DNA of 5,385 nt from Archangiaceae bacterium (GTDB lineage: Bacteria; Myxococcota; Myxococcia; Myxococcales; Myxococcaceae): NCBI GenBank assembly GCA_023248915.1, contig JAHFDQ010000441.1:1-5385 (forward strand), in the 5' to 3' direction. Below the pieces are notes generated by a model, which saw nothing but the letters and a program-made list of their open reading frames with translations, searched no databases and was not told the DNA's origin. A program made the position numbers and the translations under genes. Of the stretch, positions 1 through 5,385 are shown in pieces; position 1 is the stretch's first letter; each line of letters starts with the position of its first letter.

Positions 1-735
1 TCGAAGCGGCGCCAGTTGACGACGAAGACACCGGTGTACGGGTCGTCGAGGTCGAGCACGATGGTGGTCGCGCCCACCACCACCCAGGTCATCGCCGCGG
101 TGAGCAGGGCGTGGATCACCGCTGATTCAATCCACAGCAGCCACACCGTGGCCACGGTGGCGGCGCCGCCCAGGTAGAGAAACCAGCGCAGCCCTTCGGG
201 AAGCCGCAGCCGCCCCACCGTCATCCGGTCTTCGCGCGCCTCGTTGAACTCGTGGAAGAGGTCCAGCACGGGTTGGTAGAGCCGTTCCTCCTGCGAAGCG
301 GCCGGGTCGTGGTGCAGGAACTCGGTGAGCGCCGAGCTGACCAGCGCGGGGTCGCCCGGTCGGGCCGAGTCGGACTCGCCGTGGTGTGTCGGCACCGTGC
401 GCACGTACCGCAAGAGCCGCGCGCACCGCCTCGCGCGACGGCCACGAAGAAAAGAACGAGAGCACCCGGTGCAGCTCGCCGAGCGAGACCGCCTCGCGCT
501 CGATGGCGACCTGCGTCTCGTTGTGCTCCTGCCACTCGAGGTACATCGCGAAGGCGATGATGATTCCGTAGATGCCGCCAAACGTCTGCAGGAAGCTGCC
601 TCCGACGTCGTTGGTGCCGTGCAGCACCGCCTCGGGAATGAAGTGCCGGCAGGCCACCTGACCGGCGACGGCGAGCGCCGCCCACCCCGCGTATTTGCGC
701 AGCCGGCGCAGGTGCCGCAGCCATTTCTTTTGCAC
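1..735 (-). pseudogene. DUF4239 (bestrophin-like) membrane protein gene, frameshifted, 3' end off the window
   Basis: Probable integral membrane protein of the DUF4239 family; its biochemical role is not established. The start is a GTG at 735, with AAGGAG (plus-strand 741-746) five bases upstream. Residues 1-105 read well: a hydrophobic stretch at about 17-33, a second segment at about 52-66 (FGGIYGIIIAFAMYLEW), then the family's EREAVSLGELHRVL helix at 79-92. At about residue 105 the family-like reading moves to another frame (one extra base). It then continues unbroken to the left edge: LLRYVRTVPTHHGE, QPVLDLFHEFNEARED, a hydrophobic pair of segments, and the typical ending LDLDDPYTGVF. Without the shift the original frame stops at 127-129 with a low-complexity Arg/Ala/Pro tail unlike a membrane protein. 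Rejoined, about 244 codons are visible, close to the size expected for the family, so little is missing at the edge. The shift may be real decay or a sequencing error in a GCGCGC stretch. Confidence 0.8.
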
Positions 736-740
736 GAAGG

Positions 741-746
741 CTCCTT
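741..746 (-). promoter_or_regulatory. Ribosome binding site of the DUF4239 gene
   Basis: AAGGAG on the minus strand, five bases before the GTG at 735. It decides this non-ATG start and lies in the 42-bp gap after the GFA gene, so the two minus-strand genes are probably co-transcribed. Confidence 0.7.
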
Positions 747-777
747 CCCGGCTCCACAGCCTAGCGGACGGGCTTCC

Positions 778-1131
778 TCAGAACGAGCGGCCGTCGATGA
801 CGTCGATGCGCAGGGCGAGCGGGTCGACGCCCTCGAGGCAACCGAGGTTCACCCGGTATTGGCCGGGCTTCACAGTGGCGTCGTGGAACGGGTAGACACC
901 GCAGTGCATGCAGAACGCGTGGTTCACCACCCGGTCGCCAAAGCGGTAGACGCTGAGCGCCTCGGCGCCCGAGACCAGCTCGAACTCGCCGGAGCCGTAG
1001 TACCGCGACGACATCACCGAGCCCTTCCGCACGCAGATTGAACAGTTGCAGCGGCAGCCGGTCGTGATGGGCTCGGCCGTGACTCGGAACCTGACCGCTC
1101 CGCAGTGGCAGCTGCCCTGGTAGGTATTCAT
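778..1131 (-). CDS. GFA family (glutathione-dependent formaldehyde-activating/CENP-V-like) zinc protein
   Basis: Small single-domain protein (117 aa) of the GFA fold, a zinc-binding beta-sandwich named after Gfa, which was reported to promote formation of S-hydroxymethylglutathione from formaldehyde and glutathione. Most relatives have no known substrate. Nearly the whole chain is the domain. GSCHCGAVRF (Cys8, Cys10) and FCMHCG (Cys74, Cys77) supply the four ligands of the structural zinc. CNCSIC (Cys28, Cys30, Cys33) matches the C-x-C-x2-C catalytic zinc site; Cys26 and Cys98 are additional. The ATG at 1131 is chosen because family members begin only a few residues before GSCHCG. An in-frame TTG at 1146 would add five residues, and neither start has a clear ribosome binding site. 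It is divergent from the molybdoenzyme operon and 42 bp upstream of the DUF4239 gene. The fold is confident; the name Gfa would claim too much. Confidence 0.88.
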   Translation of the reverse strand: MNTYQGSCHCGAVRFRVTAEPITTGCRCNCSICVRKGSVMSSRYYGSGEFELVSGAEALSVYRFGDRVVNHAFCMHCGVYPFHDATVKPGQYRVNLGCLEGVDPLALRIDVIDGRSF

Positions 1132-1227
1132 GCGAGCCGAAGGCAACGCGATGCCGCGCCCGGCCGCAACTCAATTGCGCCGCCCGCTTGGGTTGACCGA
1201 CCCGCCGAGGCCGGTTATCCGAGCACC
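1132..1227. promoter_or_regulatory. Divergent intergenic region between the GFA gene and the molybdoenzyme operon
   Basis: 96 bp that must hold the promoters for both directions unless transcription enters from further away. On the plus strand there is a -35-like TTGACC (1193-1198), then 17 bases, then TATCCG (1216-1221), which matches the -10 consensus at three of six positions. This would start transcription at about 1228, exactly at the GTG of the operon's first gene. No convincing promoter was seen for the minus strand. An inverted repeat sits in the middle. The promoter call is weak because myxobacterial sigma-70 promoters are poorly defined. Confidence 0.4.
1165..1179. repeat. Inverted repeat CGCAA-N5-TTGCG, possible operator
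   Basis: Five-base arms CGCAA (1165-1169) and TTGCG (1175-1179) around CTCAA. This is one of the few AT-containing spots in the divergent region. Size and placement would suit a dimeric regulator such as a MarR or TetR family protein, but arms this short can arise by chance and no regulator gene lies in the window. Confidence 0.3.
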
Positions 1228-1755
1228 GTGCCCGCCGGACGGCCTCCGAAGACAGTCCTGACGCTGAAGGTGAACGGCGACTCGGTCGAGCTCGCGGTCG
1301 AGCCGCGCACCACCTTGCTCGAAGCGCTCCGGTACACACTGCGCCTCACCGGGTCGAAGCAGGGGTGCGACAAGGGCGACTGCGGGGCCTGCACCGTCCT
1401 CATCGACGGAACTCCCACCCTGGCCTGCCTCACCCTCGCGGTCGAGTGCCAGGGCCGCGCCGTCACCACCATCGAGGGGCTGGCGCGCGGGCCACACGTT
1501 CACCCGGTGCAAGATGCCTTCGACCTGTGCGGGGCGCTCCAGTGCGGGTTCTGCCAACCGGGGATGATGCTCTCGGCCGCCGCGCTGCTCGAAGCCAACG
1601 CCCGGCCCACCCGGTTGCAAATTCGCGAGGCGCTGTCGGGCAACCTCTGCCGCTGCACCGGCTATAAGCAGATCTTCGATGCGGTCGAGGTCGCCTCGGG
1701 CCAGCGTGAAGTGGCAGAGCGCGACCCGAGGCCGACCACCGGAGGAGAGTCGTGA
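1228..1755 (+). CDS. hcrC: 4-hydroxybenzoyl-CoA reductase-like, small [2Fe-2S] (gamma) subunit
   Basis: Electron-transfer subunit (175 aa) of a three-subunit molybdenum enzyme of the xanthine oxidase family; it links the FAD subunit to the molybdenum site. The N-terminal plant-ferredoxin-like domain (about 8-85) has GCDKGDCGACTV, with cluster ligands Cys47, Cys52, Cys55 and Cys67. The C-terminal four-helix domain (about 90-160) has QCGFCQPGMM and NLCRCTGY, with ligands Cys106, Cys109, Cys141 and Cys143. Gln105 before Cys106 is the conserved residue next to the molybdopterin. Both clusters are complete and the length is normal. The start is taken as the GTG at 1228, just before the first beta strand (TVLTLKVNG). 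The frame is open further upstream, but that part reads as low-complexity, lies in the intergenic region and overlaps the divergent gene. No clear ribosome binding site precedes this GTG. Its stop overlaps the next start by 4 nt. The family is certain; the 4-HBCR assignment comes from the FAD subunit. Confidence 0.9.
   Translation: MPAGRPPKTVLTLKVNGDSVELAVEPRTTLLEALRYTLRLTGSKQGCDKGDCGACTVLIDGTPTLACLTLAVECQGRAVTTIEGLARGPHVHPVQDAFDLCGALQCGFCQPGMMLSAAALLEANARPTRLQIREALSGNLCRCTGYKQIFDAVEVASGQREVAERDPRPTTGGES
1741..1747 (+). promoter_or_regulatory. Ribosome binding site of the large-subunit gene
   Basis: GGAGGAG inside the end of the small-subunit gene, four bases before the GTG at 1752. Together with the 4-nt GTGA start/stop overlap it fixes the large-subunit start and indicates translational coupling. 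Confidence 0.8.
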
Positions 1756-4070
1756 AGGGCCACGCGGTGGTGGGCCGCCGGCTGCGCAAGCTCGACGGCC
1801 TCAAGAAGGCGACCGGCGAAGCGAAGTACGCCGACGACCTCGAGCTGCCGCGGATGCTGCACTGCAAGCTGTTGCGCAGCCCGCACGCCCACGCGCGCAT
1901 CCGCCGCATCGACTTCACCCGCTGCCGCGCCCACCCGGGCGTGGTCGAGGTGCTCGAGGGCGCCGAGCTGCCAGCACGCTACGGCGTCATCCCCTGGACG
2001 CCCGACGAGCAAGCGCTGGCCGCCGACAAGGCGCGCTTCGTCGGCGACGAGGTGGCCGCGGTGGCCGCGCTCGACGAGCTGGCCGCGGAAGAGGCGCTCG
2101 CGCTCATCGACGTCGAGTGGGAAGTGCTGCCCGCCCTGGTCGAGCCCGAGCAGGCGCTCGCCGCCGGTTCGCCCCAGATTCACGAGGGGAAGAAGCACGG
2201 CAACGTCTCGAAGCACGTGGGCCTGTCGTTCGGAGACGTCGACGCCGGCTTCGCCGCCTCGGCCTCCGTGGCCGAGGAGGACTTCTTCTACGCAGGGTCG
2301 ACCCACGCGGCCATCGAGCCCCATTGCGCCCTCGCCCAGTACGACGCCGAGGGCAACCTCACCCTTTGGTCCTCGACGCAGATTCCCCACTACGTGCACC
2401 GCGAGCTGTCGCGGGTGCTGGGCTTGCCCGAGACGCGGGTGCGCGTCATCCAGCCCTTCCTCGGCGGCGCGTTCGGCGGCAAGTCCGACCCGTTCGCGCT
2501 CGAGTTCGTCGTCGCCAAGCTGGCGATGAAGACCGGCCGGCCGGTCAAGTGCCTGCTCACGCGCGAGGAGGTGTTCTTCGCCCACCGCGGCCGCCACCCG
2601 ATGAAGATGCGGTTCAAGGTGGGCCTGGCAAAGGACGGGCGCATCGAGGCGGTCGACTCGAAGATCCTCATCGACGGCGGCGCCTACAGCTCGTTCGGCC
2701 TGGTGACGGCGTACTACTCGGGCCAGTTGTTGACCGGCCCCTACACCTTCGGCAGCTACCGGTTCGACTCGACGCGCGTCTTCACCAACAAGCCGCCGTG
2801 CGGCCCGAAGCGCGGCCACGGCAGCGTGCAGCCGCGATTCGCCTTCGAGGTGGCGCTCGACATGGCTGCAGAGAAGCTGGGGCTAGACCCCATCGAGGTG
2901 CGCAGGCGCAACTTCGTCGGCGAGAACGTCCTGACGGTCAATGGGCAGACCATCACCTCGAATGGCTTCCTCCAGTGCCTCGACGCCGTCGAAGCGGCGA
3001 GCCGCTGGAAAGAACGGAAGGGCAAGCTGCCCTACGGCCGCGGGCTGGGAGTGGCCGGGTCGATGTACATCTCGGGGACCGCCTACCCGCTCTACCCGAA
3101 CGAGCTGCCGCAGTCGGGCATTCAGGTGAAGCTCGACCGCTCGGGGAAGGTGACCATCTTCTCGGGCGGGTCGGACATCGGGCAGGGGCTGAACTCGCTG
3201 CCGGCCTACCTCATCGCAGAAGAGATCGGCTGCGACCCGCGCGACTGCCACGTCGTCGTGTCCGACACCGATCTCACCCCGGTAGACCTCGGCGCGTACT
3301 CCAGCCGCGGCACCTACATGATCGGCGCCGCCTGCCTCGAAGCGGGGCAGCGGCTGTGGGCGATGCTTTCCGAGGCGGTCGGCGCGAAGTGGGGCTGCCC
3401 GGGCGCCGCCGTCGAGGGCGCGCTGGGGACGATTCGAGGGCCCGCCGACGGCCAGCAGATGTCGTTCCGCGAGGCGGTGCAGCTCGCCGAGGCGAAGTTC
3501 GGCACGCTGGGAGCCACCGGCTCGTACCGCACCCAGAAGCTGGGCGGCGACTACCGGGGAGGCACCATCGGCGCCTCGCCCGCGTACAGCTTCACCGCCC
3601 ACGTCGTCGAGGTGCGGGTGGACGTCGAGACGGGGGTCTGGAAGGTCGAGCGGGTCTGGGCGGCGCATGACTGCGGCAAGGCGCTGAACCCGACGCTCGT
3701 CGAGGGCCAGATCGAAGGCTCGGTCTACATGGGCTTCGGCGAGGCCGCGATGGAGGAGATGACGTACCTGCCGTCCGGGCTGCACGCCGGGCCGTCGCTG
3801 CTCGACTACCGGATTCCTACCTCGCTCGACACCCCCGACATCGAGGCGACCATCGTCGAGCCGATCGACCCCGGCGGACCTCATGGAGCGAAAGAAGCCG
3901 GGGAAGGGCCGCTGCACCCGGTCATTCCGGCGATCGCCAACGCGCTCTACGACGCGGTCGGCGTCAGGTTGACCGCCCTGCCGTTTCACCCGGCGAAGGT
4001 GTTGGCTGCGCTCCGGGCGAAGGCGAAACACGACGGGCTGGCGGAGTCCGCGGAGCGTGGCGCGTGCTGA
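1752..4070 (+). CDS. hcrA: 4-hydroxybenzoyl-CoA reductase-like, large molybdopterin (alpha) subunit
   Basis: Catalytic subunit (772 aa) of a xanthine-oxidase-family molybdenum enzyme; it binds the molybdopterin cytosine dinucleotide cofactor and the substrate. The start (VKGHAVVGRRLRKLDGLKKA) and the alpha/beta hammerhead domain (about 18-125, with YADDLELP, RSPHAHARI and VGDEVAAVAA) are typical. Cofactor and active-site elements follow in order: GGAFGGK (238-244), PCGPKRGHG (349-357, Arg354 being the conserved active-site arginine), GGSDIGQG with Gln478, and GAKEAGEG (712-719) with Glu718 as the active-site glutamate beside Mo. The PCGxxRGHG loop resembles that of 4-HBCR, replacing the FRGFG of xanthine dehydrogenases and the AYRCSFR of CO dehydrogenase. 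The length matches the known alpha subunit (about 770 aa). There is no twin-arginine signal, so it is cytoplasmic. The start is a GTG overlapping the previous stop, with GGAGGAG upstream. The substrate is inferred: 4-hydroxybenzoyl-CoA or another aryl-CoA. Confidence 0.92.
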   Translation: MKGHAVVGRRLRKLDGLKKATGEAKYADDLELPRMLHCKLLRSPHAHARIRRIDFTRCRAHPGVVEVLEGAELPARYGVIPWTPDEQALAADKARFVGDEVAAVAALDELAAEEALALIDVEWEVLPALVEPEQALAAGSPQIHEGKKHGNVSKHVGLSFGDVDAGFAASASVAEEDFFYAGSTHAAIEPHCALAQYDAEGNLTLWSSTQIPHYVHRELSRVLGLPETRVRVIQPFLGGAFGGKSDPFALEFVVAKLAMKTGRPVKCLLTREEVFFAHRGRHPMKMRFKVGLAKDGRIEAVDSKILIDGGAYSSFGLVTAYYSGQLLTGPYTFGSYRFDSTRVFTNKPPCGPKRGHGSVQPRFAFEVALDMAAEKLGLDPIEVRRRNFVGENVLTVNGQTITSNGFLQCLDAVEAASRWKERKGKLPYGRGLGVAGSMYISGTAYPLYPNELPQSGIQVKLDRSGKVTIFSGGSDIGQGLNSLPAYLIAEEIGCDPRDCHVVVSDTDLTPVDLGAYSSRGTYMIGAACLEAGQRLWAMLSEAVGAKWGCPGAAVEGALGTIRGPADGQQMSFREAVQLAEAKFGTLGATGSYRTQKLGGDYRGGTIGASPAYSFTAHVVEVRVDVETGVWKVERVWAAHDCGKALNPTLVEGQIEGSVYMGFGEAAMEEMTYLPSGLHAGPSLLDYRIPTSLDTPDIEATIVEPIDPGGPHGAKEAGEGPLHPVIPAIANALYDAVGVRLTALPFHPAKVLAALRAKAKHDGLAESAERGAC

Positions 4071-5056
4071 CGCTTCCCCCGTTCACCTACCACGCGCCGG
4101 CCACGGTCTCGGAGGCGGTCGCCTTGCTCGCCGAGCACCGCGGCGACGTGAAGCTGCTCGCGGGCGGAACCGACTTGCTGCCGAACATGAAGCACCGGTT
4201 GTTTACACCCGCGCACCTGGTGGGGTTGCGCTCGGTGAGGGGGCTGGCGGAGATCGCCGAGAAGGACGGCGCGGTGCGGCTGGGGCCGATGGTCTCGATC
4301 GCCAGGCTGGCGCGCGACCCGTTGGTGGAGCAGCGCTTGCCGAGCCTTCAGGCAGCCGCCCAGGCCATCGCCGGGCCTCAGCTTCGGCAGATGGGCACGC
4401 TGGGAGGCAACCTCTGCCTCGACACGCGCTGCGTCTTCTACAACCAGACCGCATTCTGGCGGCTGGCGCTGGGGTACTGCCTCAAGAAGGACGGCACGGT
4501 GTGCCACGTCGTCAAGGCGGGGAAGAGGTGCGTGGCGGCCGCTTCCAACGACACTGCGCCGGCGCTGTTGACGCTGGGGGCGCGGATTCGGGTGGCGGGC
4601 CCGCTGGGAACGCGCGACGTCGCGCTCGCTGATTTCTACTTCGCCGACGGCGTGAGGAACCTCGGCTTGCAGGAGGACGAGGTATTGACGGGGATAGAGG
4701 TGCCCTCGCCCGAAGCAGGGCAGCGCTCAGGGTTCCAGAAGCTCAGGGTCCGAGAAGCGGTCGACTATCCGTCGCTGTCGGTGGCGGTGTCGTCGGCGCT
4801 CGACGCTGGGGGCAACGCGCGATGGGTGCGCGTGGCGGTGTCCGCGCTGGGAGCACGGCCGCACCTGGTTGGTTCGCTCGAGTCCCTGACTGGTTCGAAG
4901 CTGACTTCAGCGGCGGTGGCGGAGATCGGGCGGATTGCGCACCGCCAATGCCACCCGCTGACGAACATCAATATCGACCCTGCCTGGCGTAGGGATCTGA
5001 TTCCGGTGTTGGTCAAGCGCGCATTCGAAACCTGTCGCCTCGCCAGGGCCTCGTAA
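4064..5056 (+). CDS. hcrB: 4-hydroxybenzoyl-CoA reductase-like, FAD and [4Fe-4S] (beta) subunit
   Basis: Flavin subunit (330 aa) that feeds electrons to the small subunit. The FAD_binding_5 domain occupies about 1-225, with the two FAD loops LLAGGTDLLP (31-40) and MGTLGGNL (110-117). The CO dehydrogenase flavoprotein C-terminal domain lies at about 228-325. Between them is a Cys-rich insertion absent from ordinary xanthine or CO dehydrogenase flavin subunits: Cys123, Cys139, Cys147 and Cys156, with Cys118 nearby (motif NLCLDTRCVFYNQ, then GYCLKKDGTVCHV and KRCVAA). Spacing 16-8-9 equals that remembered for the [4Fe-4S] ligands of Thauera HcrB (Cys122, 138, 146, 155). That cluster lets reduced ferredoxin drive the enzyme in the reductive direction. 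The GTG start overlaps the large-subunit stop by 7 nt, with GGAG (4052-4055) upstream. Family and cluster are well supported; the exact substrate is not. Confidence 0.92.
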   Translation: MLTLPPFTYHAPATVSEAVALLAEHRGDVKLLAGGTDLLPNMKHRLFTPAHLVGLRSVRGLAEIAEKDGAVRLGPMVSIARLARDPLVEQRLPSLQAAAQAIAGPQLRQMGTLGGNLCLDTRCVFYNQTAFWRLALGYCLKKDGTVCHVVKAGKRCVAAASNDTAPALLTLGARIRVAGPLGTRDVALADFYFADGVRNLGLQEDEVLTGIEVPSPEAGQRSGFQKLRVREAVDYPSLSVAVSSALDAGGNARWVRVAVSALGARPHLVGSLESLTGSKLTSAAVAEIGRIAHRQCHPLTNINIDPAWRRDLIPVLVKRAFETCRLARAS

Positions 5057-5098
5057 CCGCGCGGCATCGCTAGGCTTGCTGTGAGTAGCGTGGGGCCG

Positions 5099-5126
5099 TT
5101 GACACTGCATCCCTTCAATCGGTAAT
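5099..5126 (+). promoter_or_regulatory. Sigma-70-like promoter for the lipoprotein gene
   Basis: Perfect -35 TTGACA (5099-5104), a 16-base spacer, and -10 GGTAAT (5121-5126; four of six matches), followed by the AT-rich TTAA. Such sequence stands out in this GC-rich window. Transcription would start at about 5133, giving a leader of about 55 bases. Confidence 0.5.
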
Positions 5127-5172
5127 TAACGCCCCTCTTGCAGTTAGGCCGGTCTGCGGTCCAGTGGTCCTC

Positions 5173-5178
5173 GGAGGG
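5173..5178 (+). promoter_or_regulatory. Ribosome binding site of the lipoprotein gene
   Basis: GGAGGG nine bases before the ATG at 5188, supporting that start. Confidence 0.6.
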
Positions 5179-5187
5179 TTTCCCGTA

Positions 5188-5385
5188 ATGTCTCTCAAGC
5201 TTCGACTGAGCGCCTTGGCGCTAGCGGCGATTTTCTTTGGTGCTTGCACTCCCCCTCCCGCGGACAAGTGCGCGAAGGTGAAGTGCAGTGCGGCCGGTCA
5301 GACCTGTGATCCGAAGGACGGTATCTGCAAGGTGGGCGGTGGCGGTGGCGGTGGCGGTGGCGGCGGCGGCGGCGGCGGCGGCGGC
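5188..5385 (+). CDS. Secreted lipoprotein with Cys-rich motif and poly-glycine linker, 3' end off the window
   Basis: N-terminal 66 codons of an exported lipoprotein of unknown function. Residues 1-19 form a lipoprotein signal peptide: MSLKLR charged start, hydrophobic core LSALALAAIFF, then FGAC with Cys20 as the lipidated residue (a Phe at -3 is acceptable though not the commonest). The mature part begins TPPPADK and then has four cysteines spaced C28-x4-C33-x6-C40-x6-C47 (CAKVKCSAAGQTCDPKDGIC). This small disulfide-type motif occurs in many myxobacterial surface proteins. Seventeen consecutive glycines follow (residues 50-66) and reach the edge, so a further domain after a flexible linker is expected but cannot be seen. 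There is no overlap or coupling with the enzyme operon and it has its own promoter candidate, so it is probably an independent gene. Open frame, signal peptide and ribosome binding site together make it a real gene. Confidence 0.85.
   Translation, partial: MSLKLRLSALALAAIFFGACTPPPADKCAKVKCSAAGQTCDPKDGICKVGGGGGGGGGGGGGGGGG
5335..5385 (+). repeat. Simple-sequence glycine-codon repeat, (GGCGGT)4 then (GGC)9
   Basis: In-frame microsatellite: four GGCGGT hexamers (5335-5358) followed by nine GGC triplets (5359-5385), cut by the window edge. Units are multiples of three, so slippage would change linker length without breaking the frame. True length is unknown. Confidence 0.9.

Larger units (their letters stand above)
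5057..5187 (+). other. Intergenic region between the operon and the lipoprotein gene
   Basis: 131 bp with no reading frame that looks like a gene. It holds a promoter candidate and the ribosome binding site of the next gene. The only hairpin seen after the operon stop is CGCTA (5068-5072) with TAGCG (5086-5090); it has 13 loop bases and no T run, so no intrinsic terminator is called. Confidence 0.6.

Noticed and set aside
1105..1227. Upstream extension of the small-subunit gene to 1105
   Set aside because: The extra residues are not conserved-looking and would overlap the start of the divergent GFA gene; the domain begins right after the GTG at 1228.
1662..2819. Long open frame on the minus strand opposite the large-subunit gene
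   Set aside because: It is a mirror of the GC-rich codon pattern of the plus-strand gene; the translation is Arg/Ala/Gly-rich with no recognisable domain, while the plus strand is a full conserved enzyme subunit.
1679..3670. Long plus-strand open frame shifted relative to the large-subunit gene
   Set aside because: The product is Arg/Pro-rich with no family motifs and overlaps the real gene throughout; a by-product of high third-position GC.
2883..4031. Second long open frame on the minus strand
   Set aside because: Same reason: low-complexity translation opposite strongly conserved molybdopterin-binding sequence.
1228..5056. Aerobic CO dehydrogenase (CoxSLM)
   Set aside because: The large subunit lacks the AYRCSFR active-site motif and the FAD subunit has a [4Fe-4S] insertion that CoxM does not have.
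1228..5056. True xanthine dehydrogenase
   Set aside because: The PCGxxRGHG loop and the Cys-rich insertion in the FAD subunit point to the 4-HBCR type; no purine catabolism gene is nearby.
5063..5079. Sigma-54-like GGCA...TTGC element after the operon
   Set aside because: The GG and GC pairs are 13 bases apart instead of the required 10.
5068..5090. Hairpin CGCTA/TAGCG as an intrinsic terminator
   Set aside because: Only five base pairs, a 13-base loop and no following T run.

Overview
The window looks like a piece of a high-GC chromosome, most likely from a myxobacterium or other former deltaproteobacterium. This rests on the strong G/C bias at third codon positions and on the right-hand gene, which encodes a lipoprotein with a short Cys-rich motif followed by poly-glycine, a style common in Myxococcota. 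It is an inference from composition and style, not a marker-gene assignment.

Layout, left to right. Positions 1-1131 hold two genes on the minus strand. One is a small GFA-family zinc protein (778-1131). Downstream of it is a DUF4239 (bestrophin-like) membrane protein gene (735 down to the window edge) that carries an apparent one-base frameshift near 410-440. A 96-bp divergent intergenic region (1132-1227) separates them from a tight three-gene plus-strand operon (1228-5056). The operon encodes the small [2Fe-2S] subunit, the large molybdopterin subunit and the FAD subunit of a xanthine-oxidase-family molybdenum hydroxylase or reductase. A 131-bp gap with a plausible sigma-70 promoter leads to a lipoprotein gene (5188 onward) that runs off the right edge inside a poly-glycine repeat.

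The main point is what kind of molybdoenzyme this is. The FAD subunit carries the roughly 40-residue Cys-rich insertion that distinguishes 4-hydroxybenzoyl-CoA reductase (4-HBCR, HcrABC/HbaBCD) from ordinary xanthine or CO dehydrogenases. Four of its cysteines have spacing 16-8-9, as in the [4Fe-4S] site of the Thauera enzyme (from memory). The large subunit has a PCGxxRGHG active-site loop and a GAKEAGEG molybdenum-ligand loop, and the order small-large-FAD also fits. In 4-HBCR, ferredoxin electrons pass [4Fe-4S] to FAD to the two [2Fe-2S] clusters to Mo, and 4-hydroxybenzoyl-CoA is dehydroxylated to benzoyl-CoA. The actual substrate here is unproven, and no CoA ligase, ferredoxin or molybdenum-cofactor maturation gene lies in the window.

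The three enzyme genes overlap by 4 and 7 nt and are almost certainly translated together. The flanking GFA, DUF4239 and lipoprotein genes have no obvious functional link to the enzyme.
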